Shown here piece by piece: positions 19,758-32,587 of a stretch of 64,000 nucleotides of DNA (position 1 is the first letter of the stretch; the number at the start of each line of letters is the position of its first letter). Position numbers and translations under genes: made by a program. The notes beneath the pieces are model-generated. The model was given only the letters and a program-made list of their open reading frames with translations. It searched no databases and was not told where the DNA came from. The DNA comes from Viola odorata (Eukaryota; Streptophyta; Magnoliopsida; Malpighiales; Violaceae). The DNA is taken from the NCBI GenBank assembly GCA_963691705.1, contig OY829538.1, positions 74,902,781 through 74,966,780 of the forward strand. The letters run 5' to 3'.

Positions 19758-21365
19758 TTGCCTTAACTTAAATTTAGGAATTTTGTACTTAAATTCAGTA
19801 TTTTTCCTTTTCTATAATGATTTAGATCTATGTTATTCAATTTTTTTTTGTTAGATATTCATTTATTTTCATATAAACTAGTAACATTTATATGTCAACT
19901 TTTAATTCAATTTACAATTAATGCATATCAAGGAAATAAATTTTCAAAATTTCTAGATAAAATTAATTGACATTAAAAATTTAAAATCTCAAGACTATTA
20001 AATATAAATTAATTTAATTGATTTATAATTATATCTATTGTAGTATTTAATTTTAGGTAATTAATAAATTAGTATTTATTTATGGATATAATCCGAATTT
20101 TGCTACATATTTAATATATTTTATCAATATAAAACTTTATAATACATTTAATTTAAAACTATAAAATTAATTTAAAAGTATATCATAACAATATCATTTT
20201 AGACTTCATATTTTTTATATAATCTAAAAATTAATAAAAATAATTAAATTAAATGAAGTTTTTTTTATTTATTTTTGCCACATGAATATATTTATCAAAA
20301 TATAAATTATTCATTACCTAATATCTTGATTTTTTATTAATAATATCTAAAATGTTATTTGATATATAATATTTTTGTATGAGTATTTTGATACTTTTTA
20401 TTAGAAGTATTTTGATATTTTCTATACTACACTATATAAAATTAAAAACACACTACATTACAGTCCAATTTTTCCGGTTTGTAATTTTTCAAAATTTCGG
20501 TCTGACTGTGGTCCGACTCCAATTGGATCTTAAAACTGGGAACTTCTCACTTCACCGATTTTGAGCCCAATTTGGTTCTTATAACCTTGCATAACATCAC
20601 AAATAAATAGTTTTTAGAGTTTTGGGAACACGAAACACGTCATTAAAATTGGACTATTTGCCTCTTAGATAACCATAAAAATGGTCAATCAGGAGTGAGG
20701 AATTTAGTGTTTTGGGTTTTTGGTTTGGAATTTCTAGGGCTCTGGCTTACGCATCCCCCCTTAGATTAGGAGGGGATTACTATGGTGAAGCCGGCCTGAG
20801 GTCATTGGCAGGCATAGTATATGCTTTTATTCTTCTTTTTTTAATTTTTTTTTTGGGAATAAAAGAAATTTTATTGACAAATAAGTTTACTACCAAAAAA
20901 AATTATTTTTGTGTGAAATAAAAAAACAATTGTTTCTCTGGCGAAGTGGATAGTTTGCAAAAGAAGACAATGCCGATAAAACAATACTAAAAGAGTAGAG
21001 GTCTTTCTAAAATGACCATTTTGGACATGTAATGTAGTTTTACAATTTTAGTCCTATCTTGGGTAGTTTAGTTAATTCATAAGTAAAAAAAAAAAGGCTA
21101 GTTGTCCCACCTATGAACGATCATCGAGGGTTGTACGCACATTTATATTTTCGGTTTGAGTTCTTGATTCTATACATTCGGTTTGGGTCGTTTGCTTTTT
21201 GACACTATTTAATTGAGTATCTTTTTGGCATAGTATAATTCAGAGGCTAACGAATTCCATTGCTCTGTATACAGCACAATATAGCGACCATACCGCTATG
21301 GCATTCGTGGAGCATACCTCTTGCAACATAGGCATGCTCCTCTTCGAATTAGAAGCCAAGAATGT
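19758..21365. other. AT-rich intergenic DNA
   Basis: Very AT-rich, no gene. At about 20570-20597 GGTTCTTATAACC mirrors GGTTGTAAGAACC at 18270, a possible outer inverted pair. A GC-richer patch at 20735-20815 (open in one frame over ~25 codons) could be a gene scrap, but I do not recognise it. Confidence 0.4.
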
Positions 21366-24300
21366 CTAACTCATTTTTGGCCTGAAGTTTGGGGAATGCG
21401 GAAAGAGCCTCCCGCGTAAAGCATTTGGTAAAACAGGCCGAAGTCGAACTGTCAAGATTATGCTCAGGATGCTGCCCAACCCACAGATGCCAGCGAGAAC
21501 CAGGAACGTCACCTTGAAGCAATCCGGGCCAACACAGGTAGAGCTTCCTTGCTTAGACGCTTCCGCATCATATATATAACCGGCAAGCACACCAGAGAAA
21601 AGAAGTGCGCCAACGGGATTGCCTAGACCCATAAAGTTGTATATTACACCAAAGTGTTTCAAGCCAAATAGCTCAGAGACGACAGGCACAGTTACATTAT
21701 ACAGAATCCCATAGCAGATGCCAAGCAGAGCAATTGCAGCGTAGAGAATGCCATTAATGCCTAATGCAAACAAAACGAATGTTATGGCCATGATTATTAA
21801 CGCAACTGTCATCCAAAAAGTTCGAGGAATTGCTCTGGACCTGCAAAAACATGATTTATCATATTTAGTGCCATGCTCTCTTATAAAACTTAAACGTCCG
21901 AAAAGTATAGGGACAAAACTAGGTATATTGAAAAGAAATTGAGAAGCAAGATAAAGGAACATAATTTATTTTTTGCATTCGGGGAAAAAGTAAGCCCTCT
22001 AAACTATAGATGGTAAAATCATGTCAGCACTGCACAATGAAGGAATCAGTAATCGTGTTTCTTCAAAAGAAACACAACTTTCCCATTTCAAGGTAATTAA
22101 ATCAATGAATCCTAACCTGACGAAGTGTTCCGAAACAGCACCGGACCCGATTCGACCTACAAAATTGCAAAAGCTGAAGATAGCGACCAACATTGTACTA
22201 TCATCAAGACCAAATGCTAATCCAATTTGAGCCAAATTATTGAGAACAGTCACTCCAGCACCAACACCAAGAAAGGATACCGCCCAAAGAAGCCAGAAGT
22301 CAGCCTTGACAAAAGCCTCCCCGAAATTTGAAATCCTCCCCTCATTTGGGTCTCCTTTCCTTCTTCACTGCTCCCTCTCCAACAGCAAGAAGCATAGCCA
22401 CTTCTGTAGTATCCTCATTCTCATGAAAACTATCAAGATATGTAGCTGAAGATGATGGAGTCAACAAAGGTTCTTCCGGAGTTGATTCACCTTCAGCCCG
22501 GACAAGATTATCTGAAGAATCATTCGGCGGCATACTTCTCCTACGCCTTGCTGGAAAAAGGGTCATTTTGACAGGAATTGCAAGAGGGGACATTAGAAAA
22601 ATCACCACTATGGCAACCAATACGTAACAAACAGCATCGCTAAGAGGAACCACATCGTTGATTATTGTGGATGCAAGAAGATATAGAGCAAGCAGAATAC
22701 TTGCAGCTTGAGTGAAAACAAAATGGACATGCTCTGAGGAGTCTTCCCCAGAGGCTGGAGTACAAGGTCGAATAAAGAACATCATCAGAAAACAAAAAAG
22801 GGGAATGCCAAGTGTGAGGAGCAGCAGCAGCTTTGAAGCAGAATCTTTAAGCAAAAGACTGTACACCACTGTATACACTGCAGCTGAGATACCAATATAA
22901 CCTTTGAGAATGCCAGAAACAGTTCCCCGGTTGAGAAGGAAGTTTCGCATGTTGGTTACAATGACAGCCGTGCTAAACCATGCACTACGGTTAGCAGCAA
23001 CAACAAGCGCAAGCCATAGCTGCAACACCATGGATTGTAGAGGTTGTAAGTATGTATTTGAAAAAATGGAACATCTTGCTCTGATGAAGGCTTTATCAGC
23101 AAGCATGACTAAGTAAAGCAATGCAAACAGAAGGAGGGCCTCCACTACCTACTCCCATTCCTACTGAGCATCATATTTTTGTTAACACCCTTCACATTTG
23201 AGCCAAAAAAAATTCCAACAAACGGATGAGAAAGGGTTTCAAATAAATAAGGCAACCCTAAGGCAAATTCAGTAAATGCTTATAACTCAACAATGCCTCA
23301 AAATCCACGTCAAGTCTTTTCCTCAGCAGGAAGATCCAAGTAAAGCAAAGCAGAAACAGTGGGAATCTGGATACATACTTCCGACAAAAAACTAATAATA
23401 AATTCACCCTAATCTCACTACTCCTAGGTGATATTACATAAGAGAGAAAATGATCGAAGAGCTATACAAAGATGTGGAAATCACAAATTTGGGGAAAAAA
23501 GAGAAGAAAACAAATGGTAAATCTGTTGTTTTCTGGAGAAAAAAATAAATAAAATAAAAACTGTGCTATGGAACTTTTCAACAGAGTGATAGCAAAAGCC
23601 ATAATCAGATTAAGGTCTCATGTACCTCATTGAGGGACGAATTTAAGACACTGTTATCCTAAACTCAGATAAAAGCTCCCCACAAGAGGAAAAAAATGAT
23701 CTAATAAAAACCACAAATAGGTATCAACGAGTCCAATGTTCCCCAAGTAAGAAGATGAAATTCAATCAAATTGTCCCTCACCAAATTCCTTTGGGCAGTC
23801 AAAAGTTCATAAAGTTTCATGTGCAGTCAACATAGTTTTGTAGTAACAGAATCCTGTGTGCTTTCTTGTTACAGCATTCTGCTACCGCAACAACTCCTAA
23901 ATATCATGGATTTGAAGTTAAAAGTCCATAACTCAAACAATAAACACACCACAAATTTCCTACGTCCAGAAATTGAACCACTGATATTGCTTACCCAAAA
24001 CCGTATGCAATAATTAAAAACAACTCAATGTCTTGCCAACCTATCCAATCCAAGTATAAGCTCCAAGAAACAATCCTCCCATTATTGCTTACCGAATCGT
24101 GATGCAAACAGAGACAACTGAACCATGAAAGATCGTACCAATAAAGAAAAGCACATCAAACTATAAACAAACAAGATTCACAGATCAAAGCAGGAAAGAA
24201 GTAAAATCGTTGAAAGGATAACTCTAGCTCAACCTGCTAGATTTCAAATGAAGCAAATAATAAGAGGAAAAGATAAACAATAGGCAATCTAGACTTCAAT

Positions 24301-24709
24301 CCCTAATACATGAAAAATAACTAAATCCCATAAAAGAAAAATGAAGCAAACACAGAAAAGATTGGAACTTTACTCACCAGCCAATAAGGCAAGGCAGAGA
24401 CAGTAGTCTGGCTAACAGCAAGCCAAAGAACACCAAACCCCAAGAAACACATGACAAACCCAACAGAGAGCAGTGCCCAAGGAGGAAACTTGTTGCAGGC
24501 AATACCAGGGAGTAACCCAACACTTTCTCCAATATCATTAGCGACACCCAACATGGTTATCTGCTGCTGATTAAACCCTAAAACTGATTTCAGAGCAGGG
24601 GAGTAGAGAGGGAAAGTGTACCCAGTTCCTGCACCAATCAACACCCATACTGCTGCTCCTAACCCCACCCATGGCGGCTGCTTCCTGCTTTCAACACTAA
24701 ATTGGGCAT
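21366..24709 (-). pseudogene. NFD4-like MFS/nodulin-like transporter, disabled
   Basis: Three exons with good splice sites: 24378-24709, 22117-23019 and 21366-21840. The product resembles plant NUCLEAR FUSION DEFECTIVE 4-type major facilitator proteins (about 12 membrane helices). Recognisable parts are the PPWVGLGAAVWV start, GILKGYIGISAAVYT, a hydrophilic loop with AMLLAVGEGAVKK, FCNFVGRIGSGAVSEHFVR, and SELFGLKHFGVIYNFMGLGN. Four lesions break it: a missing base at about 24678 (codon ~11, so MPNLVLKAGS leaves frame), TGA at 22342-22344 after RRPK, an extra base at about 22323, and an extra T at about 21431 near the C-terminus. Introns are retained, so it decayed in place and is not a retrocopy. 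Sequencing indels are the alternative. Confidence 0.88.
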
Positions 24710-24830
24710 CTTCAATTCAAAGTGCTCAACTTGTTAGTTGCTAAAATTAACCAGTTTCTGGGTTTTCTGCGGTAGGTGGCGGAGGATTTGATTTTTAAGA
24801 CAAAGGAAAGAGTTAACCTTTGTTCTTTTG

Positions 24831-24838
24831 AATATATA
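24831..24838 (-). promoter_or_regulatory. Candidate TATA box of the NFD4-like gene
   Basis: TATATATT on the minus strand, about 120 bp upstream of the inferred ATG at 24709. Position only. Confidence 0.3.
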
Positions 24839-24841
24839 AAA

Positions 24842-26060
24842 GAGAGACTGTTTCAGAAGTAGGCGTCCATTTTTTGTCTTTGTGCTCTGTCGTTGTATGC
24901 AATTTACTAATTTAGTATTAGTACATGCTTACATGCTTACATGCTTACATGCTAAACACACTCTCCACTACAAAACAAACCGACAACTCAGATGCGACGC
25001 CTCGAGATTGGGCTTAGTTTTCATTTTTAAGGAAAATGTAAAAAAAAAAAAAAGAAGGAAAGAACAAACGTGCCTTCCAGTTCCATCTTTTATTAGGTTA
25101 TAAATGATTAAACACTCTTCATTTTTTAATTCGTATTTATCACTCCCTAATCACTACTAGTAGTATATTTGTTGGTTGTTAATGACCCTTCATTTCTTCT
25201 TTATGATATCTTAGTATATTTATTAGTTGTTTCCTTAAAGGATGAGTTAAGAAATTTTTGTCATTTTTATTTAAAAAGAGAATCATTTAAAAGATATATC
25301 AAATACAAAAGGTTAAAGGATGAAAATGTGAATTCGGATTTTTTTTAAATTTATATAAAGTTATATAAACATGTCAGGCACTAAACCACAATTTACCATA
25401 CTGTAAAATGGGCATACCTACAGACTACTCCCTCCATCCATTTTTAATAAACGCGTACTATTTCGACAAACATTTTAAGGAGACCGGATCACCTATTGAT
25501 GATGATGTAACAAATATCATGTCATTATTTTATTTAAAAAATATGATATGATAAGGTGTTATATCATTGAACAGTCAATATTTATTGCTCATATGTCGCT
25601 TTTAGTCACAACATGGGGTTTATAAAATCTTATAAAAAACCATTGGGGATGTCATGTCATTTGACATTTCTTTTATTACATTAGTTGGTTTTCTTTTGTA
25701 TATAGTATAAATTAATAAAAGGAATTTGAAAGGGCTGCAATAGTATTGAGAGATAAGGAAGAACTTTAAAGATTTTTTTGTTTCAAATTCGTAATTGTCT
25801 GTTCAATAATGATATGATAGAGTTCAATTGATTTAGAGAATTGCATTTAAACAAATCCTTTGTTTGGTAAAGATTTTTTTTTTATGTATAGTTCAATTCT
25901 TATGAAAATTAACAAGGGATAAAATCCTCTAAATGGTGGGATTGTGAGGAAATTCATTTTTAAGGTATATCGAATTTATTTGGATTTTTTAATTAATTCA
26001 TTATAAGAAAATTCTAATTTGTAATTACTGTTGTGTTTATGAATTTACAAATAATGATTA
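24842..26060. other. Intergenic DNA with one MITE end
   Basis: AT-rich, no gene. Four tandem ACATGCTT units lie near 24923-24955. ACTCCCTCCATCCATTTTTA at about 25427 matches the end of a Stowaway-like MITE, but I found no second end, so it is a truncated copy. Confidence 0.45.
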
Positions 26061-26347
26061 TCATGCTACGCTGGCACAGTTCTCCCAAGTCCCATATTTT
26101 GAGCTGAAGCTGCCACCACCGGTCTGCGTTTGCTGGGCACAATCATCCAATTCCCTCGCTATCTCTACCAAACGCGCATGATTAGCCTGCAATAGTGCAA
26201 TATCACTCATCCATCAAGTCACAACAAACGCCAGAAACATCTATTTTCCAGCATCAAAGATGTTATAGCACCAAAGCTTATTTATGAGATCTGCCTTTCG
26301 TGGTATACGCCTATGGTGGAAAGGGTGATTGTAGGAGTTGGCTAATA

Positions 26348-26441
26348 GGTGATTTCCATATCGCCTGATCAAGACAAAGGCCAACAATGAAGGATGCCAT
26401 TTCCAAATTGAGAGAGGTAATTTCCATATCGCCTGATCAAG
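26348..26441. repeat. 68-bp-spaced direct repeat in a MED15-like intron
   Basis: GGT(G/A)ATTTCCATATCGCCTG followed by ATCAAG occurs at 26348 and 26416, inside intron 5. Confidence 0.8.
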
Positions 26442-26896
26442 CGACACCAAGACTCTCTCCCTTATGGTGGGTGGAGCTCGAAATACTATCCGTGGAGGCA
26501 ACTTAACTACTCCTGACCAGCATCTCCTGTGTTGTAACTTGTAAGTCTCTCTCATACTTTTGCATCAAAATCTAAAAGTTGAGATTTTTAATCGGCGTGC
26601 ATTCCGCACCAAACCACCAATTGCCATCAACACAGGGTTTTCGCATCCACTCTTTTTGTCTCTCTTATGTGTACCCTATTATTCTTTTCATTCTTTGTTC
26701 CTCTATCGTTCGGCTGTTGCTATTACGAGTGTGTGATATAGTCTTTTTTTCATTCTTGGGGATTCTGTAATCCCAAATGGTACAAGATATATATGTATTT
26801 GTGATTAAAGTTTGTGGTGTACAAAACAAGAAAACTGAACAAACATAGCGCACCAGGATGCTTTACTAGTCCTAGTGAACAGATTAATTGTAAACC

Positions 26897-26897
<1 letters not shown>

Positions 26898-26932
<35 letters not shown>
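26898..26932. repeat. (ATT)n microsatellite
   Basis: About 11 uninterrupted trinucleotide units in MED15-like intron 5. Confidence 0.95.
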
Positions 26933-26934
<2 letters not shown>

Positions 26935-29721
26935 ATATTATGAATATATAGGTTTGTTGATGGTTGTCCATGGCATATGTTGTGCTTGTGGTGGTTTTAC
27001 TTAGATATTCAGATTGAAAGTTATGGAAATACTACATTGATCGTTCTAGTAACAAACAGAAATGAATCCTATATGAAATGCCAAGCCTGATATCTTGAGG
27101 AAAAAAGTTAATGTAGATGAAATTGTGTTGTGGAACAATATTATAAGTAAATCTTTTGATGCAATAGTCAGACAAGGATACATCAGTCAAAGCACAAGGG
27201 CTTGCAAGATAATACCTCGATTCGAGGCTTCTTAACACTTGGGTCTTGCAGAGGAATCCAGCTTGAAAGCCTCTGGAACTGTCAACTGGTTGGAGCTGTC
27301 AGTTGATAGTGCAACACTCGAGGGGAAAGCACTTGCAAAGCACCCGATTTTCCTCTTTCTACCCTTTCCATCTTGCATCATGACTTCTCTTGCGTGAAGC
27401 CGATAGTTTGTTATTGCAACCAAATCCTCACCAACTGCTGCTGTAGACCCATTACCAGGGGCTGAGCCTGCAATTCTATCAATCATACTGACAACAGAGG
27501 CAATTTCACTGATGGATGCACTTAACGCTTGAGGAGACATACACTTCACCTGAGGATCATAATTGCAACATTATTCATAAACAATAGCACAAAAACAAAA
27601 GAACATGCAGAAGTTGGTATTAATATCCATTTCTAGTAACCATTAAAATCAGGATGGAATAATCCCTGAAGAAGCATGCATGACTAACCACTTTAATCAG
27701 ACGGTCAAGTGGATGCTCTGTCACATCAGACTTGCCACAAACGGTGACTGAGGGACTATCATGACCATTATCAGGACTTGGGAGCTCTACAGGTAAAGAT
27801 GAGGCTGATATCCCAGGATTACGAATGCCAAGGGAAAGGACAGAAGTATGTGAACCAGTTGTTTGTAGGAGTTCAATGTTTTCAGCATTCGAGACTGAGG
27901 AAATAGCAGAAGCGCGAGATTCCTTACCTCTTGGCAATAGGGATGGAGCTAAAGGAGTTGAAGATGGGACAACAGAAGGTGACTTTGCAGACTGCAATGG
28001 GGTTCCAGTTTTGGTTAGAAAACATGCTAGATTTTCCTGTTTACTCTGTGGAGAAGAACGTTGCGGTAATTGGGGAGAAGCATCCTGAAGCAACTGCGAT
28101 GAAGAAACAGGAAATGAAAGGCCTGACTTTATCGGTTGATGAGAATAAGCCGTACACGGGCCTGCTGCAATATCTTGCTGAAAGACTCCTGACTTAACCC
28201 CCATCTCCTGTTGGAGCTTCACCTCCTGTTCCTGAGCTAAACCAGAAACAGGAGGTGTTGCAGATGGTAAACTGGTGGAACTTTGAACTCCATTAGAGAC
28301 TAAATTGTTCTGAATATTAGGGGAAATAAACTGTGGGCATGCTTGAGACTGCCAAGCTGACAATGGCACAGGAATTGACTGGGTTTGATTCTTGACTTGG
28401 GGCTGCGTACTGTGAGCCACTGCGTAAGATTAAAAGAAATCAGAAACCAGCAACATTTGTGGACTGGACATCAAGTCCACCAGACGAAAAAAGAAAACAA
28501 GTACACAACTGTCAGTTTATGTAAGATACAAGAGCAAGAGGAGCTTAAATCCAACAACATAAGGGCCATTTGACCATTCAATGCAAGATATGGATAGTAC
28601 TCGTCTCGTCTTTTCAATTAAACTTGTGAATGGATTCAGCTTAAGCATTCATTCGCGGAAAACAAAGTTTGACCACATGCGCATAAAATTAGAGGAGGAG
28701 GCAACTTAAAATTTCAATTGCAGAACACGAAAAATCCTGCCACATTTTTACCTCCAGGATCGAGGGAACTGCTGCTATTCCCAGCAGAGTTAGTTATCAA
28801 AGCGTTGGGCAACGGATTTTTTTCTATTGCAAGCAACTTGAGACAGGTTTTCCCCAAATAATCAGACTGCACACAGAGTTCAATGCAGCCAAACAAACAA
28901 CCAAAAAAACCAAGTCAGGCCATGTTTTCCGGTACCCATAAGTTGAAAATCTATGTAATCCGATATACAGTAACCTTTGAGACTACAAGAACATCATTTG
29001 AATGTGGTAACTAGTGCTTGTACACAAGACTAAGTAATTGTTAATAACAAAACAGGAATCCCAGCATAAAGAGAGTACCTCACTAGTAGCTGCCACATAA
29101 ATGTTTTCCTCGTACCGCCTAGCGATTTGTTCCAGTACTTGTAGCACCTTTTGTCCAGGAGATGGAAGTGTTCTCTTTAGCGCCTCCATTCTATGCACGC
29201 AAACACAATATTCGAAGGTTAATGAACATGGGGCAGTTCTGAAGAAGTTATCAGCAAGAAGATATCGTTGAAAAAACAAGAAAAGCAAGAAGTTAGTTGG
29301 AGAAAGAGAGAACCCAGACAAAGCAACAACAACAAAAATTCAAGTCTGCAGAATTGTAAGATATGTCAGGGAAAGAAATGAACCCATTCAAACAAACCCA
29401 CTTTAAGCTCATCCACTAATTTGACCCGTTATAGAAAAACACTTGATTGATGAAACATGAACAAAATACCCCAGCAAAGAATAAAACCAGTAATACTAAT
29501 AAAGAACTAAACTTCCATTTTGGGTTTTCATGTTTCACACTCGGAAAATATATTGAAATAGACAATTGATTGAAGAAAGACTTACATTACATTAGATTGA
29601 CAATGGTGCGGCGAGTATCAATCTGTAATTGGCTCCTCCAATCACCGGTGTCCATAGCAGGGGGTGCTCCAGTCCGATTCTTGCAATCCATCACCATCTT
29701 CTAAAACCTAAAAATAGCAAT

Positions 29722-29722
29722 C

Positions 29723-29779
<57 letters not shown>

Positions 29780-29802
29780 GGGGGGGGGGGGGGGGGGGGG
29801 GG
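29722..29802. repeat. Compound microsatellite (CA)n(TA)n(GA)n(G)n
   Basis: Four consecutive simple tracts end in an uninterrupted run of about 24 G, just upstream of the MED15-like ATG. The G run is the longest in the window and its length is likely to be uncertain in the assembly. Confidence 0.97.
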
Positions 29803-29803
29803 T

Positions 29804-30361
29804 CAGTGTTATTAGGATGAAATCAATAATCATGGAGTCCGACTCTCAAATAAGGTAGCGTAGCAATCCTACCCACGCAGCCATGAAAATATATACTATA
29901 GAGTAAGGAACCTGCGAAGTTTGAATGATTTGATGTATTGCTAATGTGAGCAAGGTACGTACCTGAAATTGAAATCGAAATTGAAATTTGGGAGACGAAA
30001 AGCATCGTGGGCTATTTTCTTTTTTGGTACCAGCAAAAAGAAAACGGTTTTTGGTTGCGCGTTATCGAGAGAGACGCTATTTGGTTTCGTTAGTAATTTT
30101 TTTTAGGAAACTTCGATTTCTAGTCCCTACACGGTTCTCATCAGAGGGTCCTAAATATATATATAAAAAAAATCTATAATTTGAAATTCAATAAAAAAAT
30201 GTTTAGTTAATATTTTAAATCTGGTTTAATAGGTAGGATCGGGACTAAATTGAAAAGGATGAAAAACGCTTGGAAACGCTTAAGGACCTTCCGATGATAT
30301 ATATCAAAGTTTTCTTAAGGGATCATTTGTTCTCATATACCACAATATATGAATCTTCTAA
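29804..30361. other. Intergenic region between MED15-like and P450
   Basis: Probable upstream region of the MED15-like gene on the right-to-left strand. It contains a short GAAATT(G/C)-type repeat at 29966-29990. No gene seen. Confidence 0.5.
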
Positions 30362-32038
30362 CTACAGATTAAGGAGAGGAGGCACAAATTCCAGATTTGG
30401 ACGTGGCTTGCATAAAGCCTCTAGGGGCTCAGCTTTCTTGAGTAACATTCCTGCCTTCTCTGACATGTCAATTTCATCTTCACACATTTTCTCCCAATCA
30501 AAGCATTGAATCATCGAACCCAAGGTCAAAGCCATCACTCGATTCGCCATTCCTTCTCCTGGGCATGATCTCCTTCCCAATCCAAACGCAATTTGTTTGG
30601 CTGCTGCTGCTGCTTCCTGCTCATCATTACCATTCTCGAATCTTCCAGGTTTAAAACTCGTTGGTTCCTCCCATAACTCCGGATCTCTATGAATACTCCA
30701 AGCATTTACGAGTAATACTGTACCTGCCGGTACATCGTATCCTCCAACAGTACAATCAACAGATGACACATGCGGTACTAAAATGTGGAGCCACAGGATA
30801 TAGTCTCAGGTTTTCAGATATCATGTTCTGAAGATATTGAAGTTTTGGTAAATCCGATTCGTTTACCATACGCCCTTTCCCAACTTGAGCATCCAATTCT
30901 ATTCTCGCCTTTTCCAGCACATTGGGGCGGTTCAGTAGATTACAAAACGCCCATTCTAATGATGTAATAGTTGTTTCTATCCCAGCAGTTAACATTACCT
31001 GTAAATTCGTATTCACTTATTTATTTGCAGTACTAAAACCATCGAATTTTCATTTTCAATAAAAAAAGTAGCAATGAATATTTTTAGTATCATTCAACAA
31101 AAGGAGTCAATTAATCAAGTAATGAATTCATGACTCACCAGGACAAGGCCTTTGATGACTTCATCTGTGTAGTAATCGGGTCGCGACTCTTGCAAAGCCA
31201 GCAGATGGCTGATCATGGTATTTCTTTCCTTCTCGTCGCGGTGCTGATCAATCAATTTTTGAAAGAATGTGTCCATTTTCTTATAAAACTTGGCCAGTTT
31301 ATTCATAGATCCACCACAATCAAACAGCTTCAGAATAGGGAACCAATCTGCTAGTACACTACTCAACCTGGCTGCTTGCACATATTCCTCTAAAACCTCT
31401 TTAAGCTGCCTTGCTTCTTCCACATCATCCACATCTTCTCCACAGTATCTTTTCCCTACAATCATTCTCATGATATTGTTACTTTTGAGATCGAAGAACA
31501 TCGATTTTAACTCTACCTTAACCATTAATATCTCGCGATTTGATGATCGCATGGTTAAGTCTGCGTAACAAAGTCTTGACTTCATCTTCCCTGATGGCAC
31601 GAAAATGGTTGAGGCGTGCTGATGAGATCTCAACAGCGCAAATGCGACGGAGGTTCCTCCAATGGTCGCCGTAGTTTGAGGAGATTAAGGTTGTGTTGTT
31701 GTAGGTTATGTACTTGCTGCCTAGCGTTGACATGCGGTTGGCAAAATTGATGTCTTGCTTGGTGAAACATTCATCGACCGCGGATTGCGATGAAGCTACA
31801 ATGACTAATTTGGTACCGAATTTGAGGAGGAGAAGATCAGGGCCATACTTCCGGGCGAGGTAGTGAAGAGTTTGATGGATAGGTTGCTTGATGAGGAGAT
31901 GAAAATGGCCGATGATGGGCAGGGAAGGCGGGCTTGGTGGGAGATTCTTGAATTTCTTTCTTGATAACTTTGTTGCAAGTACTACTACTAGTATTGTGAG
32001 AAGTAATATGCAAATGTGTATACCAAGCTACTCTCCAT
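30362..32038 (-). pseudogene. CYP81-like cytochrome P450, disabled
   Basis: Two exons, 31139-32038 and 30362-30998, with a 140-bp phase-0 intron (CTG/GTGAGT, TTTACAG/GTAATG). It is a class II microsomal haem monooxygenase. Visible landmarks are a proline hinge NLPPSPPSLPIIGH, C-helix GDHWRNLRRI, I-helix AGIETT, K-helix ENLR, GRFE, and the haem loop FGLGRRSCPGE with its cysteine. The set and spacing resemble the CYP81 family of isoflavonoid, lignan and glucosinolate hydroxylases. Three frame breaks: a missing base at about 32007 in the signal anchor, a shift at about 31540-31550 after RRLNHA, and an extra base at about 30781 after the K-helix (VAP). Catalytic motifs are intact, so decay looks recent. 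Confidence 0.88.
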
Positions 32039-32100
32039 CTTTTCCTCTTTTTGTTACAGCTACAATGTAATGGTTGTACTCTCCATTTCTTTTTTCATAC

Positions 32101-32108
32101 AATATATA
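32101..32108 (-). promoter_or_regulatory. Candidate TATA box of the P450
   Basis: TATATATT on the minus strand, 63 bp upstream of the P450 ATG at 32038. Confidence 0.4.
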
Positions 32109-32500
32109 GCACGCAGGTCAATGCTTTTGTATGCTTCATGGTTGGATTCTTTTCTTAACGATTAATTCACTAGAAGAGCTTAAAAAGTCACGTATTTTAT
32201 TCAATGATATGAAATCATTGACTGAAAAGTCCAGGTGCTTTGCTTAATGGAAAAGTTGATTCGAGTGATTTGACACATCAAAATAGATCACATATATTTT
32301 CTCTTTTAATGAATTAATTTAGTACGAACAAAATTAGTTCTAATCCAAAAAGTAAAGTCTTGTGGCGTTCATTATGACATTTGATTTTGATAAATCTATG
32401 TGTGCTAGGATTTGTATTATTTTAATTTATAACTTAGTCTAAGACTCATAATTATATAGTTTGTAACTTTCAAACATACACTTGCTCATAATTATGTAAC

Positions 32501-32587
32501 AATCTTTCTTTCCAAGATTTGCTACGTCAGGCTGAGGAGGAGTTCGGTTTTAATCATCCCACGGGTGGCTTGACAAGCTATAGATAA
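32501..32587 (+). pseudogene. SAUR-family gene fragment
   Basis: The open stretch reads [20 protein letters not shown] followed by LTS and then a TAA. This is the conserved core of small auxin-up RNA proteins, normally followed by IPC and a C-terminal strand. The first ~50 residues of the family and the end are absent, leaving about 28 codons. It is the only fragment in this stretch on the + strand. Confidence 0.75.

Larger units (their letters stand above)
26061..29697 (-). pseudogene. MED15: Short MED15a-like Mediator subunit with KIX domain, frameshifted
   Basis: Six exons: 29591-29697, 29079-29190, 28752-28866, 27689-28419, 27216-27549 and 26061-26186. The N-terminus (GDWRSQLQIDTRRTIVNLIM) and residues about 35-80 (EALKRTLPSPGQ, ARRYEENIYVAATS, DYLGKTCLKLLAIE) are the KIX domain that binds transcription activators in Mediator tail subunit 15. 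A Ser/Gln/Pro-rich middle follows, then SASISEIASVVSMIDRIAGS, and GGGSFSSKYGTWENC at the C-terminus. The Gln-rich centre of full MED15a is largely missing, and exon 6 seems to join an ANHARLVEI start to the extreme C-terminus. Exon 5 has 334 nt, one base too many: near 27246 the frame leaves before KKPRIE, giving a TAA. It is either a decaying paralogue or a product truncated by about 50 residues. Confidence 0.82.

Noticed and set aside
20712..20921. 69-codon ORF with a GC-richer core
   Set aside because: Not recognised and ends in a T-run. Kept only as a possible gene scrap.
21366..32038. Treating the frameshifts as assembly noise and calling intact genes
   Set aside because: Intact long genes flank the region, and lesions include a nonsense change. 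Read-level evidence could still overturn this.
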